Shown: positions 11,255 to 23,528 of the stretch, piece after piece
Layout: each line of letters opens with the position of its first letter
Numbering within the stretch: the stretch's first letter is position 1
Assembly (NCBI GenBank): GCA_033239525.1
Contig: BSYO01000003.1
Span: 7,496,001 to 7,560,000, forward strand
From: Nepenthes gracilis
Taxonomy: Eukaryota > Streptophyta > Magnoliopsida > Caryophyllales > Nepenthaceae
DNA length: 64,000 bases
Direction of reading: 5' to 3'
Position numbers and translations under genes: made by a program
The notes under the pieces: model-generated
What the model saw: only the letters and a program-made list of their open reading frames with translations
Databases searched by the model: none
Told to the model about the DNA's origin: nothing

Positions 11255-14200
11255 AAATCAACAAAATTCTGGACTGACCATGGCCGCTACAACTCTTCGT
11301 GATTGTGAAGTTAGTTTCAATTGAGATATTAGTTAAATGACTAAAGTTTGTACTCAGACTTGGTCATTCAATTGGACAAATGTTTAGGAACAAGTTCGTA
11401 GCTAATTAATATACATTTGTTGAACTAATATGTACCACTTCAATAATATTAACACATTTCCAAGTTAGGAACATAATTGTGGGAGATTATTTAAATTTTT
11501 CAGAATTTTATCTTCTAAATGTTAGATAATAATGAGAGATTTTTGGTCAACAGTGTGAAGAATCTTGTAACTTATGAATCTAAAAGTCAATTGGGGGTGC
11601 CTCTTGTTTAGGGTATGATCCTTTTCGTACATTTATTCTATAGTTAGATATCACAGTTTAATTAAAGTATAATTGACGAGTTGAATTTTCTTCATACCTC
11701 TCAAAATGTATTTTCTTTAAGAATTTTTGAAAGTATTTTAACCATATATTCTTGAAATACAAATTTATCATGCAGATGCAATATGTTTTCAGAGTAAAAT
11801 TTGGTCCTATTGTCCTCATGAGGTACATAATATAGCTATCTAGCGGGTAATAATTGAATGAAAGGTATGATATTGAATAATCAAACGGGTAGGTTTACGT
11901 TGTCAATGATAACTTATTTCATCTAAAAAGAACGAAAAAATAACCTATTCACGAATGATAATCCATACGATAAAAGTACAACTATTCATTAGTTCATGAA
12001 TTTCTAAATGGTAAATCACTATCAAAATTGGATTGACTTTAAAATGGATATGTTGAACTTTTTTGGTGCATTTAATTTAGCCTTACTATTGCATTTTTTA
12101 TTTTCTTTGTCACTTTTTATATCTCATTGACCATAAGGTGATCCGTCTTTTTAGTTATTATATCGTGTTGGTTGTTGTTGGTATAGGTTTTTATTAGATT
12201 GGATTTGTAGTTTTGTCGCTTTTTATTTTTGTTCAAAAATTTTATATGCAAAAAAAGATTATCATTAACAAAATTTACTTACTTATTAAAAAAATATTAA
12301 CAAAAATATTTCAAAAAATATATAAGATGGATTTCAAATATATATATATATATATAATTATTTGAAATACCATTTAATTTGAAATTCCTGAACAAAAACA
12401 TTGACAGTTACAAACTTTCAATAAAGACTTTCATATTCATATAATTAGAAGAATTATGTTAGAAAAATATCTTGTAATAATATAATAATTTATTAACATA
12501 TTTATACTAATAATTTAACACAAAAATTTATATATTAGCCCTACATCGTTCGAGGCATCCCATCTATTTACTTAACAATAATTTTAAGAGTTTTCGTAAA
12601 TGTAATCAGCGAATAAAAAAAAAAAGAAGAATTAACCTTTCCTGGACCGACACGTGTCCAGCTCGAGATGCAGAATATCTGAGGATTGAGGGAGGGCATA
12701 CCGCATAACTGGAACTGGAACCGCACCGGACTAATACGAAACGCCGTTTGGATCGTGCGGCTAGAAATCAGGGGCCCCGCCCGCCCCCGCCGTCTGGATC
12801 GTTCAACTTCGATCCAATAGAGACCCGACACGTTTCGTGCGGTCCTATCGTACGGATTTGATTGCGACAGAGTTTTTGCGCCAGCGGTCCCAACGTTGAT
12901 CACTTTTACCGCTGGTCCCCGGGCTGTAATTTAATTATACAATTTATATAATAAAATAATGAATTTATTATTATTTTTTTCTTAAAAAAATTACTAATTT
13001 AAAAAAAATCTGCAGTAGTAAGAAAAAAGCACCAGCGGTAGATCCATAAGCCTGTTAGGTTATCCGTCACAGTACCATCCCCAGGAAGTCATTTTTTTAA
13101 TTAATTTAAATTATCAAAAAAAAATATCATGAATTTTTTAAAAATAAAATAAATAAAAATAATTAGCCACCCATACAGATAAATAACACTAGTAATAATA
13201 TACAGATACAATATATATAATCTTGTATTAGTTATCCAGTTGCCCTAATACTAAGCAAATGTCGATGATATACAATCCCATGGCTTGGATCTGCATGGAA
13301 GGGCCCCCACAGTGCCGAGATGCGCTAAAAAGGACTCAAAAGAATTGGTATTTGTAAAATTTGTAAATTTTTTTATCAGTGCGGTTGGTGGATATTTTTA
13401 ATTTCTTAGGCTTTGTCAGCAAAGTTTAATTTTAATATTATGTATTATCATTTATGTGTAAATAAATAAAGGCAATTGTGACCTTTACATTGTATAGTAC
13501 TAGGCTCATTATCCTTATTATTTTGCACAAAAGGAAAATTGTTGGCCCAAGACTACCAGAGAAATAATTCACATAATCATTCTCCATTATAAGATATATA
13601 ATTATAGTAAAAAATTATGAGATTATTAAATCTAAATATAATTTCACTATAATTAGTTATATAGGAGTGCACAAGTCTATTATAACTAATCAATATTAGC
13701 CGAGTGGTCATATTTTATGCTCCACCGTCTAATCTTCACCTACACGCTTATGCACTGCAAAGTTACATTCTACCACCGGAATCTCCTCCTTGAGCGGTTG
13801 CATGGGCATGAGGAGAGGTGGTGCGGTTGGCGGTGCCAACAATCAAGACTAAGGGATGGGGTGGCATCAGTCCGATGGACAAGGCAGTAAGTTTTGAACT
13901 ATTTTTGCTGATTTTTTTATCTATTTTTAAGCTTTAAACTTTATATTATTCAATGTCATAACTTCATAGAACGCAAATAAATTTTAAATGATTTTTTAAT
14001 CAAAATATTTTGAAATTTTCTAAAGTTATAATTTAAAATACAGATTAAACTATATCTTTATATTTAATGGCTGTCAGTTTTAAAAAATAAAATAATAAGG
14101 GTTATTGTACTAAAAAAATGTTGACCAGGGAATGTGGGGGAAAAAGGAACGGCTTGAGTTGTCGACACGTAAAAACCCTAAAGCCTGCAACTGTTATAAC

Positions 14201-15657
14201 GTCGTTGTTGACGTCGACCAATCGTTCATCGTAGTACTATTGTTTTCTTTTTCTTTTTTTCCTGAATTTAATACACATAAGCACCTCGAGTTTGTTACGA
14301 ACACATATAATCTAATACAATGACATAAATTCAAATTTTTTATTAAATATTAACTACTAAATTTATTAATATAAAAAATATAATGTTTATGATGTAAAAA
14401 AAAATTCAATTATAAAAATTTATAAAATAAAAGTTAAATAAATCTACAATAATAACAGTATTGATTATAAATAGCTATCATCAGAATCCACTCACTACAA
14501 TCCCTAGTAAAGAACGATTAATTATAACCTTCAACACACATAATAGCTCATAAAAAAAAATATAATGATAATAAAAATAACCAAATGAAATACGACCTAA
14601 AAATTCACTATAATATAATGAATTCGACCTTAATAAAGAACGAAATTTAAATCGGATCTCAATTAGATGTCAAACATCTTTCTCTTCTTCATTTTGTCTT
14701 CCTCTCTATACAGCGTTCCTTGTATAAAAAATAATTTCAAATTAATTAAAAATCGCGTCAGACATGACACTCAAATACCCATTGCACACGCGGTTACTGA
14801 AATCCACGCACAAATGTTCCCTTAGGCTCACTGAGGTGACCTCTAATATGAAATTGGTGCAAAAATGTGAATCAGGTGCCTGTCATGCACCATTCTATTG
14901 ACCTTCAATTGATCATCGATCGACCATTGTAAGAATATCACGTGATCTTTTAATTTTTTTACTACTTAGATAGTCCTCCATTTATTATGACATTTACAAG
15001 AAAGTAATCAAAACCATATAAATATATATATATGTCGGGATAATGCCAATTGGAAGGCCATTTTCCAAATTTTGATACCAAAACCTTAATTCCCCAAATT
15101 ACAATGTAAATGGAGTGATCCATATAAAACTCATTGAGAGGGGTGTTATGCGGAACTATCCAGCACAGCATCTATGTTATGAAAGACAGTCTATTGGATA
15201 CAGTCGTCATTTTTTTATTAATTTTTTTGCTTTAGAATATGATGTGCGTGGCACGGCTCAGGGTATTTTTATCTTTTTATTTTTTTATTTTAAAAATAAA
15301 AAATCATTGTTGAATAAAATACATTATTGTTACTACTAAATGTCATCCTGATCAATGATATGCAATTATTCATATTAAATAAATAAAGTAAAGACTTGGT
15401 GAGACATAACAAATTATTTTTTTTTAAAAAAATTGATAATTTCTTGAATTTTCATTTATTTAGTTGATCCACACAACCCACTAAAGAAAAATCTATCATT
15501 TAGATTTTGAAAAACCTGAGGGGGAGCGCTGAAGGGTTGTTTCTCTAGAGACATGAAATTGCAAGGTTGAATGATAGAAAAATGAGGAAGACACAAGTAT
15601 TTTGAAAACTCGCAACCCACGAAAAGAAACTCTATTTTACAAAATTTGAAAAATCTG
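11255..15657. other. Intergenic DNA, no gene recognised
   Basis: Mostly AT-rich, with a GC-richer island at about 12640-12920. No frame shows a known protein domain, splice-linked exon series or LTR ends. A short match to a tRNA internal box near 13700 does not extend into a tRNA. Confidence 0.6.
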
Positions 15658-16656
15658 TGTTGCGTTCTGGTTCCACGGGTCCGAGAGACGTAAAGGTTAG
15701 GGACGTCCCAGCCGGATCTCTCGGAAAGGCTCGTTGATGAGGGCTGTTGGATCCCAGAGGTCCACTATGGCCGAGAGATGCAGAGGCGCGTCCCGACCGG
15801 TCCGTGGAGTCAGGCAACACAAGTGAATGATGTGTTGGACACGAGATGAGGATCGAGACCGGATATTTTACGTGGAAAACCTCCTCTTGAATGGGGAGAA
15901 AAAACAACGAGGCTCAGGGCTTGTAAAGAGCTTCACTATATGGGTTGGAGATTTTACAGAGTACAGTTGTGAGGGTTAATCACTTCCCTATCTCACGTTA
16001 TGTGTTTCTCTCCTAAGGAAGTTATGCTCGCTGGGAGTCTTTTTACTCTTCTTTGAGGAGTTGAGCGTGGAGAGAGAGTGTCTGGTTGAAGCTTTAGGGC
16101 TCAGGGTTGCTGAGTCTGGAAAAGCCCTCTCCTGGAAAGGGGGTCTTGCTGTGTATTTATAGTGGAAACCGAGCCGTTGGGGAGTAGACACGTGGCGTCC
16201 ATCCGGCGGTTGAGGAGCTGGTCCACTGGCTTCCTTTAATGCAGCTGACGTGTGGAGAGTGGCATGCGGACGGCGCCGCTGCAGCTTCTGAGTGTGTCAG
16301 GTGTATAGGATCTGGATATCTGCCTTGATTTGACTAGGCGTGCCCTGTTGATACGGCGACTTGTAGTAGTTGCAGGCTTTCTTGGAAACCGGCGAAATAG
16401 GCTAGCTGGCATTCCCGGCCATGAACGGGCGGTTTTCGTCTGGTTATGAGTCTCCTTGTAAGCTCGCGGGCTTGTGGGGAGAGACAGCTCTTGTGGGGTC
16501 CTCTGGAAAAGTCCGAGAGATTCTTCCTGGCCGCTCGGGCAGTTGCGAAACCTTTTGGGCTCTCGACCCTTGGGCCATCTGATCTACTCGTGAGAATGTC
16601 TCTGGGCTTCTTTATTTGGGCCGTGCTTTTATGGGCCTTCATATTGGGGCCCAACA
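15658..16656 (-). repeat. Left LTR (3' LTR in element sense), copy 1
   Basis: 999 bp. On the - strand it reads from TGTTGGGCCCC to CGCAACA, with a TATA box TATAAATA (complement of 16154-16161). It is full length, unlike its partner. Confidence 0.9.
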
Positions 16657-16670
16657 TAGCCCCCCATGCC
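16657..16670 (-). other. Polypurine tract, copy 1
   Basis: On the - strand GGCATGGGGGGCTA directly abuts the 3' LTR. The same sequence is present at 58087-58100 in copy 2. Confidence 0.75.
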
Positions 16671-17063
16671 AAAGGATCCGAGGTTCTCGGTCATTTGGCA
16701 TGAAGTCGTCGGTCTGCTGGAGATGTCAGTGGTCCGAGAGCGTGCGTCCTGGTGGCGAGTTCTGCGTTGACCTTGACAGGCGGCTGTCCTCGGACCTCTT
16801 CTAGGCCGCCGTTTCACTTTCCTGCTGGAGCATTAAATGCCGTATCCTGCTGATGTGACGTGCGATCAGGCGCCTTGGGAAGGAAAGATCTCTAGGCTTC
16901 TGAGGCGAATGGCCTGTTGACGCGTGGCAAGGGTAATGAGTACGTTTTTCCGTACTCTAGGGTTTATTTAAACCTCCCGTTGCCTTTGTTTTTTCATCTT
17001 CGCGCCTGTTTTCCGTTTCCTTCTTCGTTCGAGCTTCGTTTTCTCTTCCTTTCTTTGGTTTTC

Positions 17064-19163
17064 ATGGCGCCTGGAGTGAGAGACATTGCTTCCACGGTGA
17101 CGCTTGATAAGCTCATGGAGATCCGAGCTCAGTATCAGATCCCTGAGTCTATGGCTATGATGATTACGGAGCCGCATGATAGGGCGCTGTACCCTCCGGA
17201 TGACTTTATCACCGTTTATGAGGCTCACCTTAAAGGCGGGCTACGGTTTTCCATTCCGGTGGAGTTCTATGACATTATGAGGGCGCTTGGCGTGCCTCTC
17301 GCCAGGCTTCAGCCGAATGCGATGAGGTATCTGGTGTCCTTGTATGTCTTCTTCCGATGTCATGAGAGGCTCTTGAATGCTCTTATGGTCAAGGTGCTGT
17401 TCCGCTTTACGCAGAACCTTGACTGGATCGTGATGACTCCCCGCCCGAAATTTTCTTCGCTATGCGGTGGCAACCCGGATTCCACGAGGGGGTGGAAGGA
17501 CAAGTTCTTCTTCCTTGGCGTTTACGAGCACTGGGCCATTCCCACTACGTGGGGGAAGGTGGCTAGGCAGTACTGTTCTGACCCCTCAAGGGAGGAGCGG
17601 AAGGAAGTGAAGGCGTACACGGACTTGGTGCTGGCCAATCTGTGGACCTTCCATTTGAACAAGCGCAACATTTGGCTGGCCGCTGACAAGTTCAGGGAGG
17701 CCAAGTGGGAACCGCGGGACGAGGCTCCCCACTCAGTTCCTCTCGTAACGGCCAGGGAGAGACCGAGGACTGGGGGACCCACTGCCGAGCGCTCCTCGAG
17801 TGATGATGAGGATTTTGATATCGAGGACATGAGCGATGATGACGTGGCTGCTTCCCTGCCTACGAGGTCGGGGGCCGGCTCTTTTTCTGAGTCCTCGAAG
17901 CCTGGGGGTCTCGTCTTCACTTCCACTGCTAATACCTCAGCCGAGCCCTCAAGGGCTGTTGTGTGGAATAGAGAGCTTTCTGAGACCCAGACCTCTTATG
18001 ATGATGATGATGATGATGACGTTCCTCTGATCAAGAGGATGAGGACTGAAGCCTCTCTTTCGGGGCCCTCGGGATCTGGCGGTCTCACCTTCACTTCCAC
18101 TGCTAATCTCCCTATTACACCCGTGGAGACTCTTCCTCAGAGTGCGAGGTCCTCGGCCATCCAGCCCCCCAATGATGATTTTGCTCCCGGCGCTCCCGTT
18201 ACTTTGCCTGGTGACGTCTCGGGCAGGATTGATCATCCTCCCGAGGACATAGGAGGCGGGAGTGCCGCAAGGGATTCTGAGAGGGGGATGTCGGCTGAAA
18301 TGATCCGGGAGATGGTGGAGGTCGTGGATTTGAGTGTTGACGAGTCCGCGCCTTCTGACCCTTCTGAACGTCCTGTTGTTGCCGAGGCCGAGCGGTTGTT
18401 TGAGGCTCTTAGGGGCGCTGACTTCGAGGCAGACCTTCAATGGCTTTGTTAGCTGATGAGTCTGTGTCGGAGGCGGCGCCCGCGGGGCTTAGGAGCGGGC
18501 CGCAGGAGTTCGAGTCTCATGTGGAGTGTGGTCTAGGGGACGACCCTCTCGTTTCTAAGGTAGCCTGTTGCTTCCCCTTTTTTTCTTGCTTTCCTCCGTT
18601 CGTGATTTGACGAACTTTTTCTGTTGCAGCTTCAAAACTTGATAGCCGGCCTTAACGGGGTTGTGGGAGTGATCGCTCAGTCCCATCTGGAAGTGAGGTC
18701 CTCAAATGCCGCTTGTGAAGCTGCACAGCGGGCGGAGGCGGAGCTGGCTGGAGCTAAGGAGAAGATTGCTTCTCTTGAGGCCACTGTCAAGGATCTGCGG
18801 CTTAGGCAGAGCCTCCTTCAGGAACGGATCCTTTGCCAGGAGGAGAGGTTGAGGACGTCCGTGCAGATTGCTGAGATGGCTCCTGTGCTGGACGGCAAGT
18901 TCCGGGACGGTGTTCGCATGTGCCATCGAGTGGCGCGGTTGATCCGCCCGCGGTTCCCTGTGGCCGTCCTCGATCCCAGGAATGCTAGTGCCTTGAGCAT
19001 GGAAGACCATTACGGCGTTGATGGTAGGCCTTTCCCTGGCCCTACTCAGGCAGGGCCTGACAGCGAACCTCTTACGCCTGAGGAGGCAGTTCCGGCGGAG
19101 CAGACGGGATCCTCGGGAGCTCATGAGGCTCAGAGAGGAAGAGACCGAGCGGCACTCCCTTGA
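17064..19163 (+). pseudogene. Opposite-strand transposon protein gene (Transposase_28-like), copy 1, one frameshift
   Basis: I chose the ATG at 17064 because MAPGVRDIASTVTLDKL begins identically in copy 2. Exon 1 is 17064-18559; a 70-bp intron (18560-18629, GT..TTGCAG) keeps phase 0; exon 2 is 18630-19163. The first 230 or so residues match the plant 'putative gypsy type transposon' family as I remember it (motifs LKGGLRFSI, GVPLARLQPNAMRYLV, FFRCHERLL). Next come an acidic Asp/Ser-rich segment, a D7 run, a basic PLIKRMR patch that could be a nuclear signal, and repeated GGL.FTSTAN blocks. Exon 2 encodes an alanine- and glutamate-rich coiled coil. Compared with copy 2, one base is missing near 18440, giving an early stop at 18450-18452. 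Function is unknown. Confidence 0.75.
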
Positions 19164-19452
19164 CATGCTGCCTCTTTTTTCTTCATCTTGTTTTTTATTT
19201 TGTCATGCTTGTACAGAAAATCACTTTTTTTGTGAATAAGACTTTGTCCTTTTCGCTTTAAAGCTTCAGACGTTCTTTTTGTATCTTGTTTGTACGTGTG
19301 TTTTTTTTTTTTACGGCGCGTTGCTCAGCGCCTAACTTTTTGTTCCAAGCCGGGCGACTCCCTTCAGGCGTCTGACCCTTTACCATTTTGGACCTGGACG
19401 TTCAGCCTTTTCAGGGACTTCCAGCTCTTAGCCTTTTGGGTGTATTCTTGTC

Positions 19453-19611
19453 GCCCGGCCTCTGGGACCGCTCAGTCGCAGCCGAATTTCTGAGTTTGTG
19501 TAATGACCTCAAGGGCCCGGCCTCTGGGACCGCTCGGTCGCAGCCGAATTTTTGTAATGACCTCAAGGGCCCGACCTCTGGGACCGCTCGGCCACAAGGC
19601 CCGGCCTGAGG
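19453..19611. repeat. Tandem repeat, about 50-53 bp unit, three copies
   Basis: Units of the form GGCCCGGCCTCTGGGACCGC followed by TCGGTCGCAGCCGAATTT are repeated three times with a partial fourth. The same unit occurs eleven times in copy 2. It lies between the 3' ends of the two convergent genes of the element. Confidence 0.85.
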
Positions 19612-19833
19612 GATTTTGTTTGTTGAATGCCTCAAGGAGTTCTTGGCCGCTTCCTCTTTCTCCGGGCCGTGCCCGCTTCGGCTCAGGTCTTCGCTTCCCT
19701 GGGGAAGCGGTGGAGGAGAAAGTATGGAAACACTTCGTTGTAAGAGCAACAAATGCACGTTTTATTAATGCACATTTTTCTTACATTGAGTGGCCTCCAA
19801 GGCCTTTTGTCCTTTTTTCTCTCTCTTTTTTTT

Positions 19834-20631
19834 TTAGTCCGCGTCCATTATGGCCTTGCCCCTCGAGCGGCGTGACTGGCTGCTTCCTGCTGCTCCAGGG
19901 CCGCGCCCGGGTCTTCGCAGGAAGTGGTCGAGATATCCTTCCATTGCCAGCCGCTCGAGTTCCGCCTGGAGTTTCTTGCAGTCCTCGGTGTCGTGGCCGC
20001 GGCTGCCATGGTAATGACAGTATTCCCATTGGTCACCTCCCTCTGGGTTTTTCAACGCCTTGGGCCATCTTAGGAACCTTTTGTCCCTAATCTGCCTCAG
20101 GATGTTGGTGAAGGAGTCAGTGAAGGCCAATGGGTCTCAGTATTTTTCTCCCCTAAGGACCATCTGCTGGGGTTTATCGTGCCCGGACGGTCGGTGGGTC
20201 TTCTGGTGGGCGCTCGCCCTTCTCCTTCCTTCCCCTTCCCTCGAGGGCACGGGGTCTTCTGGAGGTGCCGGCTGAGATGCTTCGCCGGCCTTAGGTCCAA
20301 AGACAGTCCTCCAGGGCCTCTTGAGACCCCTCCTGGACGAGGCCGGACTCATGGACTTCTTTTTGTTGAGGTAATCCCTCAACTCGCCTGGAGCCCGCGC
20401 CGACTGCTGTCTCCGGAGTGCCGTGTGGCACGGGCTTTCGGAGCGTGGGCTCCTAGAGTGTTCGCCTGCCTTCTGCTGGAGGCTGCGGACGGCCCTTGTG
20501 AGGCTGTCCACCTTCTGCGCCAGTTTGCGCACGCTAGTGCCGGGGCCACCGCTCATTCTGCCGCCCGACGGGAGACATTCATCGTGGCGGTCTTCTCCCC
20601 GGGTGGACGTGCTGCCCTGTCTGCTGAACAT
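19834..20631 (-). pseudogene. Gag of the non-autonomous gypsy element, copy 1, one nonsense codon
   Basis: The likely start is the ATG complementary to 20629-20631 (MFSRQGSTSTRGED). The frame runs through GELRDYLNKKKSMSP to an in-frame TGA at 20137-20139, where copy 2 reads TCA (serine). It then continues in the same frame through LRWPKALKNP and a zinc-knuckle-like CHYHGSRGHDTEDC to a stop at about 19834. This Cys/His pattern is the one seen in plant gypsy gag. The capsid part is short, and protease, reverse transcriptase and integrase are missing, so mobility would have required proteins from a related element. Confidence 0.8.
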
Positions 20632-20690
20632 CTTTGGGGCGTTGCTTGTTGTTGGGGGGTGGGAAGCCGTGAGTTTTTTGTTCTTCCTTC

Positions 20691-20706
20691 CCACAGACGG
20701 CGCCAA
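20691..20706 (-). promoter_or_regulatory. Primer-binding site, copy 1
   Basis: On the - strand TTGGCGCCGTCTGTGG directly follows the right LTR. TGGCGCC-type sites are common in plant gypsy elements; I did not determine the tRNA. Confidence 0.85.
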
Positions 20707-21343
20707 TGTTGCGTTCTGGTTCCACGGGTCCGAGAGACGTAAAGGTTGGGGACGTCCCAACCGGATCTCTCAAAAAGGCTCGTTGATGAGGGCTGTTGGA
20801 TCCGAGAGGTCCACTATGGCCCACAGATGCAGAGGCGCGTCCCGACCTGTCCGTGGAGTCAGGCAACACAAGTGAATGATGTGTTGGAGACGAGATGAGG
20901 ATCGAGACCGGATGTTTTACGTGGAAAACCTCCTCTTGAATGGGGAGGAAAAACCATAAGGCTCAGGGCCTGTAAAGAGCTTCACTATATGGGTTGGAGA
21001 TTTTACAGAGTACAGTTGTGAGGGTTAATCCCTTCCCTATCTCACGTTATGTGTTTCTCTCCTAAGGAAGTTATGCTCGCTGGGATTCTTTTTACTCTTC
21101 TTTGAGGAGTTGAGCGTGGAGAGAGAGTGTCTGGTTGAAGCTTTAGGGCTCAGAGTTGCTGAGTCTGGAAAAGCCCTCTCCTGGAAAGGGGATCTTGCTG
21201 TGTATTTATAGTGAAAATCGAGCCGTTGGGGAGTAGACACGTGGCGTCCATCCGGCGGTTGAGGAGCTGGTCCACTGGCTTCCTTTAATGTAGCTGACGT
21301 GTGAAGAGTGGCATGCGGACGGCCTTCATACTGGGGCCCAACA
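20707..21343 (-). repeat. Right LTR (5' LTR in element sense), copy 1, internally deleted
   Basis: 637 bp against 999 bp for its partner. The sequence corresponding to 16274-16635 is missing, a clean 362-bp deletion in upstream U3. The TATA region is kept. It is followed by the ATCTG target duplication. Confidence 0.9.
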
Positions 21344-21412
21344 ATCTGGAACACAAGTAATCTCTTTTCTTGAACACGAGGTCAAGAAGCTTGTGCTATG
21401 ATATATTCAATT

Positions 21413-22406
21413 TGATACATCCTTGATTTTAGTATTGTGGTACGAATTAAATAGTCACTAAATCTTTTATTGCAGGTTGAATTGGAGTGAGCCTGATATT
21501 CGTCATTGGTAACCTCAAATTTACATACCACAAATTACAAATAAAAGATTAGAGAATTAGTAAAACTTGCCCTCTATTTTGTCTTCTGACACTTAAGTCT
21601 AAAATTCTTCAATGAAATAGAAAGATACAAGGAGGATGAGAATGAATGCAACGATACACGTTTACGGGGGTTGAGAGGAGAGGCTTGAGCTCCTGTAGGG
21701 CACTCAACGGGGAGCAACTTTGAGATGAAGGATTAGGCTCCGATAAGTATACGCGGTTGGTGGCTTATTAGAGTTGCACTTAGCGAAGGGTAGATTTTTG
21801 AGGAGTAGAGAGAGAGCCGTGCTGGGGAAAGGAGCTTGGTTCTTTCTTTTGGTTCTTGAATTTCGCTCGTGGGTGGCTTTTTCACTTAAAATTGCTCGAT
21901 CTCTTACCCCATAAGGGGTGAGGGAGTTTATAGTGCTTCACAGAGATGGCTTTGGCTCTAAGGGGGATGATAGGTTTTCCATCAAGATTTTTTAGCTGTT
22001 GAGATGTTGATGGGAGCCACCGTGTCAATTGACGTCTTATGACGGTGACGTAACCGAGGTTGGAGGTAACCAATAGGTGCCAAACCTCTTCTAGCGTGGG
22101 TTGGTTAGATTACCGTTGATCAACAGGTACAACAATTCTCCATAGTTAACCACTATCACCATTAGCTGATACCTGTAGCGTCGACATTTTTTGTATTACC
22201 AGACTGCTGTCATTAAAGTAGGGGGTTGACTTTGTCGTAATCGATTGAGCCGCAGATACTATTCCTTGACGTTGGGCTGTTGGTCTTCCTAGACCTGTAC
22301 ACTACAGACGGGCCAGTTATACTATTTATGGGCATTGCTTTGCGTTGAGCTTTACTGGTTAGTGGACCGGCTGCCTGATAGTTCCACACTGTGGCTGGAC
22401 CCATCA
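21413..22406 (-). mobile_element. Solo LTR on the minus strand
   Basis: A 994-bp block is bounded by CAATT direct repeats (21408-21412 and 22407-22411). On the - strand it begins TGATGGGTCC and ends GGATGTATCA, giving TGAT/ATCA termini. A TATAAA lies at the complement of 21927-21932. Its last 35 bases on the - strand resemble the end of the LTR at 55944-57066 (both have GTACCACAA shortly before a GGACATATCA-like end). No internal region remains. It lies about 1.1 kb upstream of the SEP start codon. Confidence 0.85.
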
Positions 22407-22411
22407 CAATT

Positions 22412-23528
22412 ATTCATAAATTTTAGAGGCAAAAGGTTAAAATAAAAAAGTCACAGTACAGCTCAGGGCAGCGTTAAAGGATTCTTCAATCAAAGATGAA
22501 CTGGCTTGACCGAATAAGAAGAGAAAGAACGATAGAAAATAAATCAACTCGCGGTACAGTTACGCCATATTATCATATGAAAAATAAAATCTAAAAGATA
22601 GTTTTCCTTCGACTAGGGTTTCGTTTTTTTCTCAAAATAATAAAATATAAAAAGATAATTGTAGTACCTCTAATGCTGGATGCTGTTTCGAAGGGAAAAA
22701 TTGCTCAAACAGGGAATGCAGCTCGATCGCAGATGAAGAGGAAGAAGAGAGGAAGAAGACGAGCCGCGCAGGGAGGGACGGCCAAACAGTGGGGAGGGAA
22801 GGCAACAGGGTCTTCATTTTGATTTTGATGGAAGATTAACCACTGTTAGATTAAAAACAAATCCAACGATGATTTTTTTTAAAAAAAAATTTAAAATAAA
22901 AATAAAAATATAGTACGCCGTGCCGCTTGCAATATAATTTAAATCAAAAAAATAAAAATAACAAAATAATAAATGATAGTTCAATCCAACGGACGGCCTC
23001 CCGCATCAAAGAATGGTTGAGAATGGGAGTATAGAAATGTATAAGCTGAAGTCCTGCTTCAATTTGTCGTTATTTGAGAAACAACAAGAATGAACTCCAA
23101 CCCTATTAAATTTCGTTGTGAAATAACTACTCCCTCCTTTTATCTTTATCGATTACAATTTTTATAAAAATAAAAAAAATGAAAAGCGTAGAGGACCTGT
23201 AATTATATTCTTTATGTGGGGGAGAAAGCCAAAACCCATCAGCAGAGAAGGGTACTTAAAGTGAAGTGTTTTCATCTCTTTCACTAGCTTTCTCTCTCTA
23301 GACTGCAGTTACCTACCCAGCAGAGAGAGGCAGCTCGTGGGATTAGAAAGGAAGCAGGAAGAAAAGAAAAAGAGAAACAAATTCTATATATAGTATAAAT
23401 CTCATATTAGTTTAGGGGTACCCAAGGAGATTTAGCAAACTTCTTTTGGGTTTTGGCTGTCAGAAGGAAATTTTCAATTTTTGATTGATTTGTATAAAGA
23501 GAGTAAAAATCAATAAAGGTGGAAGGAT
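22412..23528 (+). promoter_or_regulatory. Upstream region of the SEP-like gene
   Basis: This 1.1-kb stretch must hold the promoter and 5' UTR. A purine-rich, CAG-containing segment with a CTCTCTCT run near 23280-23400 looks like leader sequence. A TATATATAG at about 23384-23392 is only 140 bp from the ATG and may be fortuitous. A small - strand frame at 22632-22817 is serine-rich and not recognised. I found no convincing CArG box by eye. Confidence 0.4.

Larger units (their letters stand above)
15658..21343 (-). mobile_element. Non-autonomous Ty3/gypsy element with an opposite-strand gene, copy 1
   Basis: A 5.7-kb element flanked by ATCTG (15653-15657 and 21344-21348). The + strand ends are TGTTGCG and CCCAACA. 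Its direction is shown by a TTGGCGCCGTCTGTGG primer-binding site read on the - strand beside the right LTR, and a G-rich polypurine tract beside the left LTR. It carries a gag-like frame on the - strand and no pol that I can recognise. On the + strand it carries an intron-containing transposon-protein gene. An extra gene on the complementary strand between coding region and 3' LTR is known in some plant Tat-lineage gypsy elements, so Tat affinity is inferred. The copy at 57109-63533 is the same family. Confidence 0.9.

Noticed and set aside
12568..12903. 111-codon minus frame in the GC-richer intergenic island
   Set aside because: No recognisable motif and no flanking exon structure.
13695..13780. 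tRNA-like AGCCGAGTGGTC motif
   Set aside because: It resembles the start of a leucine or serine tRNA internal promoter, but no acceptor stem, anticodon arm or T-arm follows.
17949..18440. Long antisense frames opposite the + strand transposon gene (also 17522-17926, 18702-19166, 59082-59504, 59290-59733)
   Set aside because: They mirror GC-rich coding sequence, show no domain, and are not conserved as proteins between the two copies.
22632..22817. Small minus-strand frame upstream of the SEP gene
   Set aside because: It is serine- and leucine-rich with no known match and no supporting splice partner. A GTAC donor-like site at its end is not enough.
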